Source of the DNA: Sphingomonas sp. Leaf339
Lineage (GTDB): Bacteria; Pseudomonadota; Alphaproteobacteria; Sphingomonadales; Sphingomonadaceae
Reading direction: 5' to 3'
Assembly: GCF_001426195.1 (NCBI RefSeq)
Contig: NZ_LMRS01000001.1
Span: 374,501-438,500, forward strand
Length of the DNA: 64,000 bases
In this document: piece after piece, positions 1 through 11,228 of the stretch
Layout: each line of letters starts with the position of its first letter
Numbering within the stretch: position 1 is the first letter of the stretch
Translations under genes and position numbers: made by a program
Notes under the pieces: generated by a model
The model's input: the letters and a program-made list of their open reading frames with translations, nothing else
What the model was told of the DNA's origin: nothing
Databases searched by the model: none

Positions 1-2
1 AT

Positions 3-2129
3 CTGTTGCGCGAAGGCGTGTTGGAATTGTTCGCGACGCGCGGATTGGCGCAGGAGGCGGTTCATGTCACCAAGCTGGCGCTGGGCGAGGGACTGGTCGG
101 TACGATCGCCGAACGCGGCGAGGTTCTGAATCTCGACGAGGCAGCCAGCCATCCCGATTTCGCTTACAAACCCGAAACCGGCGAGGAGCGGTTCCACAGT
201 TTCGCCGGCGTGCCGATCATCCGGCGCGAGCGGGTGGTGGGCGTGCTGGCGGTGCAGCATGTCGAACAGCGCCGTTATGCCGATATCGAGATCGAGGCAT
301 TGCAGACGGTGGCGATGGTGCTGTCGGAACTGATCGCCAATGCCGGCCTGATCGATGTAGCGGGCGGCGGTCGTGATCGTGTGCAGTCGACGGCGGCGGT
401 GAATCTGCCCGGCCAGAAGCTGGTCGACGGCATGGCGTCGGGGGCAGCGGTCTTTCACCAGCCGCGTATCGTCGTCGAACATACGGTCGCCGAGGATACC
501 GACGCCGAACGCCACCGCGTCTATGCCGCGTTCGACAAGATGCGCGAACAGATCGACCGCATCGCCCGCGAAGCCGAATTCGGCGTTGGGGGCGAGCATC
601 TGGAAGTAATCCAGACCTACAAGATGTTCGCCTATGACGAGGGTTGGGCACGGCGGATCAACGAGGCGATCGACAGCGGCCTGACCGCCGAGGCGGCGAT
701 CGAACGCGTGCAGCAACGCACTCGCCAGCGGATGCGCCAGATCGACGATCCCTTGCTCGCCGACCGGATGCATGATCTGGAGGACCTGTCGAACCGATTG
801 CTTCGCATCGTATCCGGTCAGGTCGGCACCGCGGCGCAACTGGGCCTGCGGCAGGATACGATCCTGATAGCGCGCAATCTGGGGCCGGCGGAACTGCTGG
901 AATATGATCGCCGGCGGCTGAAGGGCGTGATCCTCGAGGAAGGGTCGCTCACTGCCCACGTCACCATCGTCGCCCGCGCGATGGGGGTGCCGGTGCTCGG
1001 CCGGGTGCGCGACGTGCGTCGGACGATCGCGGAGGGCGACATGCTGCTCCTCGACGTTACCGGCGGTACCGTGTTCGTGCGCCCATCGGCCGCGATGGAG
1101 GAGGCATTCGACGCCCAGTTGCAACTGCGTCAGAAGCGCAAGGCGGCCTTTGCCGCGCTCCGCGATCTGCCGCCGGAGACCAAGGATGGCCACCGCGTCA
1201 CGCTGATGGTGAACGCCGGCCTGCGTGATGACGTCGCTGCGCTCGATTTGACGGGGGCGGACGGGATCGGCCTGTTCCGCACCGAATTTCAGTTTCTGGT
1301 CTCCGCCACGCTGCCGCAGCGCGAGCGTCAGCAACGCCTGTATCGCGAGGTGCTGGAGGCGGCGGGCGAACGGCCCGTGGTGTTCCGCACCGTCGACATC
1401 GGCGGCGACAAGGCGCTGCCCTATCTGACGGTCGAGGCGGAGGGTGAGGAAAACCCGGCGATGGGCTGGCGCGCGCTGCGGCTCGCCCTCGAACGCAGCG
1501 GCTTGATGAAGGCGCAGGCGCGGGCGCTGCTGGAGGCAGGCGCGGGCCGGACGTTGAACGTGATGTTCCCGATGGTGTCGGAAGCGTGGGAGTTCGATGA
1601 GGCCAAGGCCCTGTTCGAGGCGCAGCGCGACTGGCTCGTCCAGCGCGGCAAGCGTCTGCCGAACGAGGTCCGCTATGGTGCGATGCTGGAGGTGCCGGCC
1701 CTTGCCGAACAACTCGACCTGTTGCTGCCGGCGATCGATTTCCTCTCGATCGGGACCAACGACCTGACGCAGTTCCTGTTCGCCGCCGACCGAGCCAATC
1801 CCAAACTGGCGGAACGGTATGACTGGCTGTCGTCGTCGATCCTGCGTTTCCTGCGCCGGGTCGTCGATCCATCGCGGGCGGCGGGTGTGCCAGTGGCGGT
1901 GTGCGGCGAGATGGGCGGGCGGCCGTTGGAGGCGATGGCGCTGATCGGCATCGGCATCGACCGGCTGTCGATCACGCCGGCCGCTGTTGGGCCAGTGAAG
2001 GCAATGATCCGGTCGCTTGACCGGGCGGCGCTGACGGCGTTCATGGCCGATCTGCTGTCAAAGCCGCCGCGTGATATGCGCGGTGCGTTGACCGCTTGGG
2101 CGGAGGCACAGGGAGTCGACCTGGCGTAA
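3..2129 (+). CDS. ptsP: Phosphoenolpyruvate-protein phosphotransferase, nitrogen PTS enzyme I (5' truncated by window)
   Basis: Enzyme I of the nitrogen-related PTS takes phosphate from PEP and passes it through NPr to EIIA-Ntr, a regulatory cascade in the cytoplasm. The reading frame is open to the left edge of the window, so the true start is missing and about 708 residues are visible. The order is a partial N-terminal GAF domain (residues about 1-115), the PEP-utiliser N domain, the swivelling phosphohistidine domain with LTAHVTIVAR (the His accepts phosphate), and the C-terminal TIM barrel with GADGIGLFRTEF, IGTNDLTQF and VCGEMGGRP. The GAF domain separates it from the sugar-PTS enzyme I. 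A RodZ-like gene follows after 129 bp. The family is certain; only the start is unknown. Confidence 0.96.
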   Translation: MLREGVLELFATRGLAQEAVHVTKLALGEGLVGTIAERGEVLNLDEAASHPDFAYKPETGEERFHSFAGVPIIRRERVVGVLAVQHVEQRRYADIEIEALQTVAMVLSELIANAGLIDVAGGGRDRVQSTAAVNLPGQKLVDGMASGAAVFHQPRIVVEHTVAEDTDAERHRVYAAFDKMREQIDRIAREAEFGVGGEHLEVIQTYKMFAYDEGWARRINEAIDSGLTAEAAIERVQQRTRQRMRQIDDPLLADRMHDLEDLSNRLLRIVSGQVGTAAQLGLRQDTILIARNLGPAELLEYDRRRLKGVILEEGSLTAHVTIVARAMGVPVLGRVRDVRRTIAEGDMLLLDVTGGTVFVRPSAAMEEAFDAQLQLRQKRKAAFAALRDLPPETKDGHRVTLMVNAGLRDDVAALDLTGADGIGLFRTEFQFLVSATLPQRERQQRLYREVLEAAGERPVVFRTVDIGGDKALPYLTVEAEGEENPAMGWRALRLALERSGLMKAQARALLEAGAGRTLNVMFPMVSEAWEFDEAKALFEAQRDWLVQRGKRLPNEVRYGAMLEVPALAEQLDLLLPAIDFLSIGTNDLTQFLFAADRANPKLAERYDWLSSSILRFLRRVVDPSRAAGVPVAVCGEMGGRPLEAMALIGIGIDRLSITPAAVGPVKAMIRSLDRAALTAFMADLLSKPPRDMRGALTAWAEAQGVDLA

Positions 2130-2258
2130 CGCTCGTGCGGCTCATCGCCGACGGACGCGGCAGATGCTAACTCAGGGCAACCTTGCGTTGACAGCGCGCG
2201 GGTGCTCTGGAACATCAGGTATGACATGCCGTGTGTCGGTATGCGTCGGAGTAGCTGA

Positions 2259-3185
2259 ATGAACGATGTCGAGCCCGGCGACACGCCTGCAGTCGAGCGG
2301 GTCGGCGAGCGATTGCGGTTGGCGCGGGAGGCTCATGGCCTTTCCCTGGCGGAGGTGGGACAGCGTACGCGTGTGCCGCTGCGCCATCTCGAAGCGATCG
2401 AGGCCACGGATTTCTCGTTGTTGCCCTCGCCCACCTATGCGGTAGGCTTCGCGCGTGCCTATGCTCGTGCCGTCGGCGCGGATGAGGTTGCAGCGGCGCA
2501 GGATGTTCGCCGCGAACTGGCCCGTCTGCCACGCGCACCCGAATATGAGCCTTATCAGGCGGCTGACCCGACCCGCGTACCGTCACGCGGGGTGGCGATC
2601 GTGGGATTGGGACTTGCTTTGGCGATCATGATCCTGGTCGGCCTGTGGTACGCGACCGACTTGTTCCGGCCGGCGACAACCGCGCAGGCGGATGTCGCCA
2701 GCACGACGCCGGCGGTCGGCCCCGTGGTCACGGTTCCCGTCCCTTCGCCGACCCCGCAGGCCGCGCAGGTTCGGCTGGCGGCGGGTGACAACGAGGTTTG
2801 GCTGCGCGTGTACGATGCCGCCAACGCCACCTTGTTCCTCGGTACGCTGCAACCCGGACAGGGCTTCGACGTCCCGCCGACCGCCAACCGGCCGATGGTG
2901 AATGTCGGGCGGCCGGACCAGTTGCGGATCACCGTCAACGGATCGTCCATCCCGGCGCTGGGCGACGGATCGCGGGCGATCAAGGATGTGCCCGTCGATG
3001 GCCCGTCGCTGCTGGCTCGGGCGAGCGGCAAGCCGCTGCCGGCGGCGTCGCCCACGGTCGGCGCGCCGATCGACCCGGCGACCGCGCCGCTGGTTCCGGA
3101 TGCCGAAACCCGTCGATCGACCGATGCGCCGCGTACGGCGGGAGCGGCCACCCAGCCGTCGCCACCCGCCGATCCCAATGATTGA
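2259..3185 (+). CDS. RodZ-like helix-turn-helix transmembrane protein
   Basis: A 308-residue protein with RodZ/DUF4115 architecture. It has a cytoplasmic helix-turn-helix at about residues 10-70 (GERLRLAREAHGLSLAEVGQ, then a PSPTYAVGFARAYARAVG block typical of RodZ), a single membrane segment at about 110-130, a Pro/Thr-rich linker and a C-terminal beta domain (about 165-250) that would lie in the periplasm. RodZ links MreB to the cell-wall elongasome and can influence gene expression. The ATG has GGAG seven bases upstream. It is followed 3 bp later by a CpoB-like gene, which suggests a cell-envelope operon. Whether it acts as a true RodZ or as a membrane-bound regulator cannot be told from sequence. 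Confidence 0.8.
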   Translation: MNDVEPGDTPAVERVGERLRLAREAHGLSLAEVGQRTRVPLRHLEAIEATDFSLLPSPTYAVGFARAYARAVGADEVAAAQDVRRELARLPRAPEYEPYQAADPTRVPSRGVAIVGLGLALAIMILVGLWYATDLFRPATTAQADVASTTPAVGPVVTVPVPSPTPQAAQVRLAAGDNEVWLRVYDAANATLFLGTLQPGQGFDVPPTANRPMVNVGRPDQLRITVNGSSIPALGDGSRAIKDVPVDGPSLLARASGKPLPAASPTVGAPIDPATAPLVPDAETRRSTDAPRTAGAATQPSPPADPND

Positions 3186-3188
3186 TAA

Positions 3189-4193
3189 GTGACGGTGACG
3201 ATGTGTAACGCTTTCCCAGTACCCACCACGGCACGGCTCGGCCGATCGGTCGTCACGCTGCTGGCCGGCATTGCCGCCTTGTCGGTCCCCGCGCTGGCCA
3301 ACGCTCAGTCGGGCAACGTCGAAGGACGCGTCGGTCGGCTGGAAAGCGAGATGCGCGCGGTGCAGCGCAAGGTTTTCCCCTCGGGCGACAATCAGTTGCT
3401 CCAGCCCGAAGTGACGGCGCCGACGCCAACCACGGAAATAACCGGCAGTCCCGCCTCCAGCGCGATGATCGACCTGGGTGCGCGCGTGTCGTCGCTGGAA
3501 CAGCAGATGGCCGGCCTGACCGGACAGACGGAGCAGAACGGATACCAGCTACGCCAGTTGCGCGAACAGTTCGACGCCTACAAGACCGCGACCGATGCCA
3601 AACTCGCGACCCTGATCGCGCCGCCAATTGCTGCCGCCGCACCGGCGATGGGCGGTGGCGACGACGAACCCGCACCGATCGCGTCCACCCGCCCATCGCG
3701 TCCGGTTTCGGGGAATCCTGAGGCCGATACGCCCGCGACCGCTGCGAAGGCCGAACCCAGTCGCGCTGCCCGTTTGGCGGCCGTGGCACGACCTACCGGC
3801 GGTGAGCCGGTCGAGGATGCCTATCTCTACGGCTACCGCCTCTGGGAGGCGAAGCTGTATCCCGAGGCGCAGGCGCAGTTGAAGAAAACCGTCGCCGATT
3901 ATCCCAAGAGCCGCCGCGCCAGTTTCGCGCAGAACCTGCTCGGCCGATCCTATCTGGACGATGGCAAGCCCAGTCTCGCCTCGATGGCCTTTTATGACAA
4001 TTACAAGAAGATGCCGGACGGTGAGCGAGCGCCCGACAGCCTGTTGTATCTGGGGCAGGCGCTGGTGAAGCTCGGCAAGCCGGCGGATGCGTGCAAGGTT
4101 TATGACGAACTGAGCGACGTCTATGCCGGCAAATTGTCGTCGGCGATGAAAGCGGACATCACGCGTGGCCGCACGACCGCCAAGTGCAAGTGA
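3189..4193 (+). CDS. cpoB: CpoB/YbgF-like periplasmic coiled-coil TPR protein
   Basis: A 334-residue exported protein, counted from GTG; an ATG at 3201 is an equally good start and would give 330 residues. A signal peptide ends near ALANAQ. An N-terminal heptad-rich coiled coil (about residues 40-130) is followed by a Pro/Ala-rich linker and C-terminal tetratricopeptide repeats (YRLWEAKLYPEAQAQLKKTV, then AFYDNYKKMPDGERAPDSLL). This matches CpoB, which coordinates peptidoglycan synthesis with Tol-Pal-driven outer-membrane constriction at division. The tol-pal genes are not upstream here; a RodZ-like gene takes that place. The 3' end overlaps tilS by 29 bp. Confidence 0.85.
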   Translation: MTVTMCNAFPVPTTARLGRSVVTLLAGIAALSVPALANAQSGNVEGRVGRLESEMRAVQRKVFPSGDNQLLQPEVTAPTPTTEITGSPASSAMIDLGARVSSLEQQMAGLTGQTEQNGYQLRQLREQFDAYKTATDAKLATLIAPPIAAAAPAMGGGDDEPAPIASTRPSRPVSGNPEADTPATAAKAEPSRAARLAAVARPTGGEPVEDAYLYGYRLWEAKLYPEAQAQLKKTVADYPKSRRASFAQNLLGRSYLDDGKPSLASMAFYDNYKKMPDGERAPDSLLYLGQALVKLGKPADACKVYDELSDVYAGKLSSAMKADITRGRTTAKCK

Positions 4194-5184
4194 ACCGCTG
4201 ACCGATCCCGCACCGCTTGCGGCAGCAGCGCGTTTCGCAAGCGACCTGACCGCGACGCTCGGTCGTACGCCGGATGAACGCGAGATACTGGCGCTCGCCG
4301 TATCAGGTGGTCCCGACAGCATGGCTATGCTGGCGCTGGCGCATCTGTCGCGGCCGGATAGAATCGCGGCGGCGACGTTCGATCATCGACTCCGCGCCGC
4401 ATCGGCCGATGAGGCGTCGATGGTCGCGCTCTGGTGCGTCGATCATGATATTCCCCACACGACCCTGACCCCTGCGACACCGCTCGCAATGGCTAACGTG
4501 CAGGCGACCGCCCGCGCGGCGCGATACGAGGCGTTGGCGACTTGGGCGACGAACATCGGCGCCACCATGCTCGCGACCGCGCATCATGCCGACGATCAGG
4601 CGGAAACCTTCCTGATGCGCGCCAATCGCGGCTGCGGCCCGTCGGGGCTGGCCGGTATCCGCGCGCGACGATCGTTGGCGCCGGGTGTCGAACTGGTCAG
4701 ACCGTTACTGGGCTGGCGGCGCGCCGATCTGGCGGCGATCGCGGCCGACATGCCGACCGTTGATGATCCCTCCAATCGCGATGCCCGGTTCGATCGGGCT
4801 CGGATGCGGCGCTGGCTGGCCGGTCAGGAACTGCTCGACCCCGCCCGGCTCGCGCGTACCGCCACCTATGTCGCGGAGGCGCAGGCCGATCTGGCGGCGT
4901 TAAGCGAATGGGCTTGGCACAGTCGCCGCCAGCCGGACGCGGGCGCCGCGATCGACGTCGCCGGCTTGCCGCGTGTCCTGTGCCGGATGCTGGCGCGGCG
5001 GGCCATCGCGCAGGTAAGGACCGATCACGCGCTCGCCACACCCGTCTTCACCGATTCGGCCAATGTCGAGGCGCTGATCGACGCGCTGTCGGCGGGCAAA
5101 AGCGCCACGAAGGGCGCGGTGATGGCGGTCGCTAAAGGCGCCGTATGGCATTTTCGTCCGGCTCCACCGCGTAAAGGCGCCTGA
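4165..5184 (+). CDS. tilS: tRNA(Ile)-lysidine synthetase
   Basis: TilS puts lysine on C34 of the CAU-anticodon tRNA-Ile in an ATP-dependent reaction, so that it reads AUA instead of AUG. The PP-loop motif AVSGGPDSMAML lies near residue 47, and THHxxDQAE-type residues (TAHHADDQAETFLMR) and the N-type ATP pyrophosphatase fold follow. The protein has 339 residues from the GTG at 4165, which overlaps the end of cpoB by 29 bp; the core matches the short alphaproteobacterial form. The gene order tilS-ftsH is conserved across many bacteria. The start is uncertain by several codons because there is no clear ribosome-binding site. Confidence 0.92.
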   Translation: MAARPPSASEPLTDPAPLAAAARFASDLTATLGRTPDEREILALAVSGGPDSMAMLALAHLSRPDRIAAATFDHRLRAASADEASMVALWCVDHDIPHTTLTPATPLAMANVQATARAARYEALATWATNIGATMLATAHHADDQAETFLMRANRGCGPSGLAGIRARRSLAPGVELVRPLLGWRRADLAAIAADMPTVDDPSNRDARFDRARMRRWLAGQELLDPARLARTATYVAEAQADLAALSEWAWHSRRQPDAGAAIDVAGLPRVLCRMLARRAIAQVRTDHALATPVFTDSANVEALIDALSAGKSATKGAVMAVAKGAVWHFRPAPPRKGA

Positions 5185-5261
5185 ACATCGTATTCCGCGC
5201 GGTTTGTTCCATTGCCATTAACCCTTGCCGGCTTATCTTGTGATGGACGAAAGGTAGCCCT

Positions 5262-7232
<1,971 letters not shown>

Positions 7233-7244
7233 CCTTACACCGTT

Positions 7245-7267
7245 AAGCCTCGGGAAAGCCGGGGTTT
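7245..7267 (+). terminator. Candidate rho-independent terminator after ftsH
   Basis: AAGCCTCGG and CCGGGGTTT pair around a GAAAG loop (nine pairs including two G-U wobbles), and the right arm ends in TTT. It lies 12 bp past the ftsH stop. The T-tract is short, so it may terminate only partially. Confidence 0.45.
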
Positions 7268-7304
7268 GGCATGGGCCGGTCTTCCTGAACTGGAAGGCTG
7301 GCCC

Positions 7305-7688
7305 ATGTCGTTTCATACTCCCCTCGTCGCCCGGATCGCGGTGCCGCTCCTCGCAATCGCGGTGGCATCGCCGGCGAATGCGGCGATGACCGTCGGCACC
7401 TTTCTCACCCGCGCCAATGCGCTACGCGATCAGGGCATTGGCGCTATGTTGTCCCCCGATTTTCAGGTGCTTCGCGAAGAAGCCCGTCTGGCAAAGAACC
7501 AGTTGAAGGCGGAGAACGCCGCCCGGCTGGCGGCGCGAAAGCCGGCGCTGGCGTGCGTACCCGAAGGCGAGTCGATCGGGATCGAGGAAATGCTTGACGG
7601 TCTTGCCGCGCTGCCCGCCGCCGACAAGCGCCGCCCGCTGAAAGATGGTTACGGCAAGGTACTCGCCAAACGCTTTCCTTGCCACTGA
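7305..7688 (+). CDS. Hypothetical exported protein
   Basis: A 127-residue protein of unknown function. The ATG at 7305 is preferred because GGAAGG sits seven bases upstream; a TTG at 7266 in the same frame would spoil the signal peptide. The first 25 residues form a signal peptide ending near ASPANA. The mature part is mostly helical, with a Lys/Glu/Ala-rich middle and two cysteines (LACVPEGE and RFPCH) that could form one disulfide in the periplasm. I recognise no family. It lies between ftsH and a convergent DUF3667 gene, whose end is only 7 bp away. Confidence 0.65.
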   Translation: MSFHTPLVARIAVPLLAIAVASPANAAMTVGTFLTRANALRDQGIGAMLSPDFQVLREEARLAKNQLKAENAARLAARKPALACVPEGESIGIEEMLDGLAALPAADKRRPLKDGYGKVLAKRFPCH

Positions 7689-7695
7689 TAGGTTA

Positions 7696-8736
7696 CTACC
7701 CGACCAGTCCCAGCCCCATCAGCAATGTTATAAAACCAGCCAAGGCCACGTTGGCGGCCACGAACATCAGCACCGTGCGGAGCGCAGCGCCCAACCGCCC
7801 GATCTGGTAGGTGCCGCGCAATTGCTTGTACATGTGGATTGGGATGGCGATCGATGCGAACACCATCAACAGACCGCCCGTCGCCCCGTTCATGCCCGCC
7901 AGACTCAGCGCGATGCCGAACAGGCTGACGAAACACAGCGAATAGGTAACAAAAATCGCGTGATCATACGTCGTGAAGCGGCGGCTGAACGGGAACAGCA
8001 TCCACATGAATGGCAGCGATAACGGGATGAGCACCCAGGCGAATTTATACGCATTGGATTGCAGTTTATAGAGCATCAGGTTGGGATTCTCGGCCGCCTT
8101 TGCCAATCCCTTATCGAGACGCTTCCAGCCGGTACGAACCTTTTCCAGCCCCGAAAGCTTGCCGCCTTCCATGGTGGCGAGCACGGTCTGCGTCGCGGCG
8201 GTATCGCGCTGCCGCTCGGCGATGCGCGCATCGATTGCATCGCGGTCGGCCTGCGTGGCGGCGCGGGCGCGTTCGGTGGTCAGGCGGGCAATTTGCTCGC
8301 CGTTTCGGGCGATCGATTGTTCGATCTTAACCCGCGCGCTGTGACCTTGCTTCTCCTCGAGCTCGGGCAGTTCCAGATGCGCACCGATCACGCTCAACAT
8401 CGCGAACAGCACGAACAGGATGAACAGGAACAGCGCCAGCGGCGATACGAACCGCGCCCGCTCACCATCGATATAGCGGCGGGTCAGGGCGCCGGGATGA
8501 AACAGCAGCATCGGCAGCGTCCGCCAGATCTTGCCTTCGAAATGGAAGACGCCGTGCGCCAGTTCGTGGCCGATCGCCCCCATGGTGCGATGGACATGGC
8601 CCGATTGACCGCAATCGTGGCAGAAATCGCCGACCCGCGCCGCGCCGCAGTTCAAACAATGCCCGCCCGCGTGATCATGATGGTGCGCCGCGGCGCCGCC
8701 CGCACCCGTCGTGTCTAAATGTCCGATCGTTGCCAT
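7696..8736 (-). CDS. DUF3667 membrane protein with zinc-ribbon-like N-terminus
   Basis: A 346-residue integral membrane protein. Residues 15-45 contain a histidine-rich stretch and a CLNCGAA...CHDCGQ pair of CxxC motifs, as in the zinc-ribbon of DUF3667 proteins. The DUF3667 signature follows (GEKIWRTLP-like GKIWRTLPMLLFHPG, then RRYIDGERARFVSPLALFLF). The first membrane helix lies at about 110-130, and three more at about 255-345. A helical, charged, coiled-coil-like insert of roughly 110 residues separates them. The function of the family is unknown. It converges with the exported-protein gene downstream and is divergent from proA. Confidence 0.8.
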   Translation of the reverse strand: MATIGHLDTTGAGGAAAHHHDHAGGHCLNCGAARVGDFCHDCGQSGHVHRTMGAIGHELAHGVFHFEGKIWRTLPMLLFHPGALTRRYIDGERARFVSPLALFLFILFVLFAMLSVIGAHLELPELEEKQGHSARVKIEQSIARNGEQIARLTTERARAATQADRDAIDARIAERQRDTAATQTVLATMEGGKLSGLEKVRTGWKRLDKGLAKAAENPNLMLYKLQSNAYKFAWVLIPLSLPFMWMLFPFSRRFTTYDHAIFVTYSLCFVSLFGIALSLAGMNGATGGLLMVFASIAIPIHMYKQLRGTYQIGRLGAALRTVLMFVAANVALAGFITLLMGLGLVG

Positions 8737-8824
8737 ATGTCTGTCGTACCCCCCGGTCGCTGGCGCCGGTCATAACGAACGATGCCCTATCGTGCGAGGG
8801 CGCTTCGCATGCTAGCGCGCGGCG

Positions 8825-10084
8825 ATGGCCGATACGCAGAATCCGACCGACTTGATCGCCACGATGGGTGCCCGCGCGCGGCTCGCCACCGCTACTTTGG
8901 CGGCTCTGCCAACCGCGACCAAACGGGCCGGACTGCGCGCCGCGTCGGACACCATCCGCGCGCAATCGGCGGCGATCCTGGCCGCCAATGCGGACGATAT
9001 GGAGCGCGCCACCGAAGCCGGTTTGAGCGGCGCGTTGCTCGACCGCCTGCGCCTCGATGACACTCGTCTGACCAGCGTCGTAGAATCGATCGCGGCGGTC
9101 GCGGCGCTAGAAGACCCGGTCGGCGCGGCGATCGACACGCGCGAACGGCCGAACGGCCTGACGCTCACACGGGTGCGCGTGCCGATCGGCGTGATTGGCA
9201 TCATCTTCGAAAGCCGACCGAACGTCACCGCCGACGCCGCCGCGCTCTGCGTCATGAGCGGCAACGCCGCGATCCTGCGCGGCGGATCGGAAGCGCGCGC
9301 CAGCAACCGCGCGCTGCACGCGGCGTTCGCCGATGGCTTGGCCGAATCGGGTCTGCCACGCGACGCCGTGCAATTGGTGCCGACGACCGACCGTGCGGCG
9401 GTGGGGGCGATGCTGACGGCAACGGGCCTGATCGATTTGATCGTACCGCGCGGCGGCAAGAGCCTCGTCGCGCGCGTACAGGCCGACGCACGGGTGCCGG
9501 TGCTCGCGCATCTCGACGGCATCAACCACATCTTCATCCATGCCTCTGCCGATCCCATGATGGCGGAAGTGGTGGTGATTGACGCCAAGATGCGCCGCAC
9601 CGGCGTTTGTGGCGCGATGGAGACGCTGCTGATCGACCGCGACTATCCGCACGCGGCGGCGCTGGTCGACGCGCTCGCGGCGACCGGTTGTGAGGTTCGC
9701 GGCGACGACGCTGTCCAGCGGCTGGCGACGGTCGCACCAGCGACGGCGGCGGACTGGGATACCGAATATCTCGACGCCATCGCATCGGTCGCACTGGTCG
9801 CCGGCCTTGACGGCGCCATCGCCCATATCGCCGCGCATGGCTCGCACCACACCGACGCCATCGTCGCGGCGGACGCTGACGTGGCCGAGCAATTCCTGGC
9901 AAGAGTCGATTCGGCCATCGTCCTATGGAACGCCTCCACCCAGTTCGCCGATGGCGGCGAGTTCGGTATGGGCGCGGAGATCGGCATCGCCACCGGCCGG
10001 CTGCACGCCCGCGGTCCCGTCGCGCTGGAGGGGCTGACGACCTACAAATGGGTCGGGCGCGGCACCGGGCAGGTGCGCGGTTGA
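8825..10084 (+). CDS. proA: Glutamate-5-semialdehyde dehydrogenase (gamma-glutamyl phosphate reductase)
   Basis: Reduces gamma-glutamyl phosphate to glutamate-5-semialdehyde with NADPH, the second step of proline synthesis. At 419 residues it has the normal family length. The aldehyde-dehydrogenase fold is visible in IGVIGIIFESRPNVTADAAA, the GNAAILRGGSEA segment and the catalytic cysteine in RRTGVCGAMETLL; the C-terminus holds ALEGLTTYKWVGRG. The last enzyme of the pathway, proC, is also in this window at 33.4 kb. No proB lies next to it. nadD follows after 130 bp. Confidence 0.97.
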   Translation: MADTQNPTDLIATMGARARLATATLAALPTATKRAGLRAASDTIRAQSAAILAANADDMERATEAGLSGALLDRLRLDDTRLTSVVESIAAVAALEDPVGAAIDTRERPNGLTLTRVRVPIGVIGIIFESRPNVTADAAALCVMSGNAAILRGGSEARASNRALHAAFADGLAESGLPRDAVQLVPTTDRAAVGAMLTATGLIDLIVPRGGKSLVARVQADARVPVLAHLDGINHIFIHASADPMMAEVVVIDAKMRRTGVCGAMETLLIDRDYPHAAALVDALAATGCEVRGDDAVQRLATVAPATAADWDTEYLDAIASVALVAGLDGAIAHIAAHGSHHTDAIVAADADVAEQFLARVDSAIVLWNASTQFADGGEFGMGAEIGIATGRLHARGPVALEGLTTYKWVGRGTGQVRG

Positions 10085-10214
10085 AGCAGCAGGCGCGCCG
10101 GGCTTTGCGTGCTGCCCGTTGGTCCTGTGCTACGTTAATCGCCCGTCATGCGCCTTGTGATACCGTGATGGGTCTGCGCATTCATCAGGAACGCGCCGAC
10201 TGGCAGGTCGTACA

Positions 10215-10802
10215 TTGATCCGCACCGGCCTGCTCGGCGGATCGTTCAATCCCGCCCATCGTGGCCATCGCGGCATCACGCTGGCCGCCATGCGCGCGCT
10301 GGCGCTGGACGAGGCGTGGTGGCTGGTGTCGCCTGGCAATCCGCTGAAACCCGCCGCCGGCATGGCGCCGCTGCCCGCGCGACTCGCCTCCGCACGGGCG
10401 ATGGCCCGCCGCGCACCGATCCGCGCGACCGCGATCGAGGCCAAACTAGGCACCCGCTACACGGTCGATACGATCCGCAAATTGCAGCGGCGCTACCCCA
10501 AACGTCGGTTTGTCTGGATCATGGGTGCCGACAATCTGGCCCAGTTCCACCGCTGGCGCGACTGGCGCGGCATCGCGCGTGCGATCCCGATTGCGGTCGT
10601 GGCGCGTCCGGGATATGACGGCCGCGCCCTCGCGGCACCCGCGATGGCCTGGCTGCGGCGCCATGTCAGACCGCGGTCGGCCGCGAAGACCTGGACGATG
10701 TGGAGTTTGCCGGCATTGGTGCTCTTGCGCTTTCGCCCCGATCCGACGTCCGCAACCGGCCTGCGTGCCGGTGACCCCGACTGGCACCGCCGCTATGATT
10801 AG
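10215..10802 (+). CDS. nadD: Nicotinate-nucleotide adenylyltransferase
   Basis: Transfers AMP from ATP to nicotinate mononucleotide in NAD synthesis. The nucleotidyltransferase motif GGSFNPAHRGHRGIT is at residues 8-22, and FVWIMGADNLAQFHRW with the C-terminal ISxTxxR-like region mark the NadD family; length is 195 residues. The only sensible start is TTG at 10215, with AGG seven bases upstream, and the protein begins almost directly with the active-site loop. The stop is followed at once by the rsfS leader, and the order nadD-rsfS-rlmH is widely conserved. pncB, which makes the substrate of this enzyme, lies elsewhere in the window. Confidence 0.93.
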   Translation: MIRTGLLGGSFNPAHRGHRGITLAAMRALALDEAWWLVSPGNPLKPAAGMAPLPARLASARAMARRAPIRATAIEAKLGTRYTVDTIRKLQRRYPKRRFVWIMGADNLAQFHRWRDWRGIARAIPIAVVARPGYDGRALAAPAMAWLRRHVRPRSAAKTWTMWSLPALVLLRFRPDPTSATGLRAGDPDWHRRYD

Positions 10803-10830
10803 CGGACGGCCGGTTTTTCAAGGAACTCTC

Positions 10831-11223
10831 TTGGCCACTTCCTCTACCACGCCCCGTCCCTCCGATCCCGCCGAAGTCGCGGCGCTGCATCAGTTGATCC
10901 TGTCGTCGCTCGACGACGATCAGGCGGTGGAAACGATCTCGATCCCGCTCGCCGGCAAATCGAGCATCGCCGATTTCATGGTGATCGCCAGCGGTCGCTC
11001 GACCCGTCAGGTCGCGTCGATGGCGGCCAAGCTGTCCGAGCGGATCAAGGCCGAACAGGGGCGCAGCCCCCGGATCGAGGGTCTGCCGACCGCCGACTGG
11101 GTGCTGATCGATGCCGGCGACGTGATCGTCCACCTGTTCCGGCCCGAAGTGCGCTCGTTCTACAATCTGGAGCGGATGTGGTCGTTCGGTGACGCGCCAC
11201 CGCCGGAGCCGACGCGCGGCTGA
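10831..11223 (+). CDS. rsfS: Ribosome silencing factor
   Basis: RsfS (the Iojap family) binds ribosomal protein uL14 and blocks subunit joining when nutrients are scarce. Recognised from ALHQLILSSLDDDQAVETIS, the DFMVIASGRSTRQVASMA core and the DWVLIDAGDVIVHLFRPE segment. I prefer the TTG at 10831 (130 residues) because AAGGA lies six bases upstream; an ATG at 10795 overlapping the nadD stop would add 12 residues. The gene is between nadD and rlmH in the common order, and rlmH starts 5 bp after its stop. Confidence 0.92.
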   Translation: MATSSTTPRPSDPAEVAALHQLILSSLDDDQAVETISIPLAGKSSIADFMVIASGRSTRQVASMAAKLSERIKAEQGRSPRIEGLPTADWVLIDAGDVIVHLFRPEVRSFYNLERMWSFGDAPPPEPTRG

Positions 11224-11228
11224 CGCCG

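Noticed and set aside
2188..2216. TTGACA followed by AACATC as a promoter before the RodZ-like gene
   Set aside because: The -35 is good but the -10 hexamer matches poorly, so no promoter is claimed.
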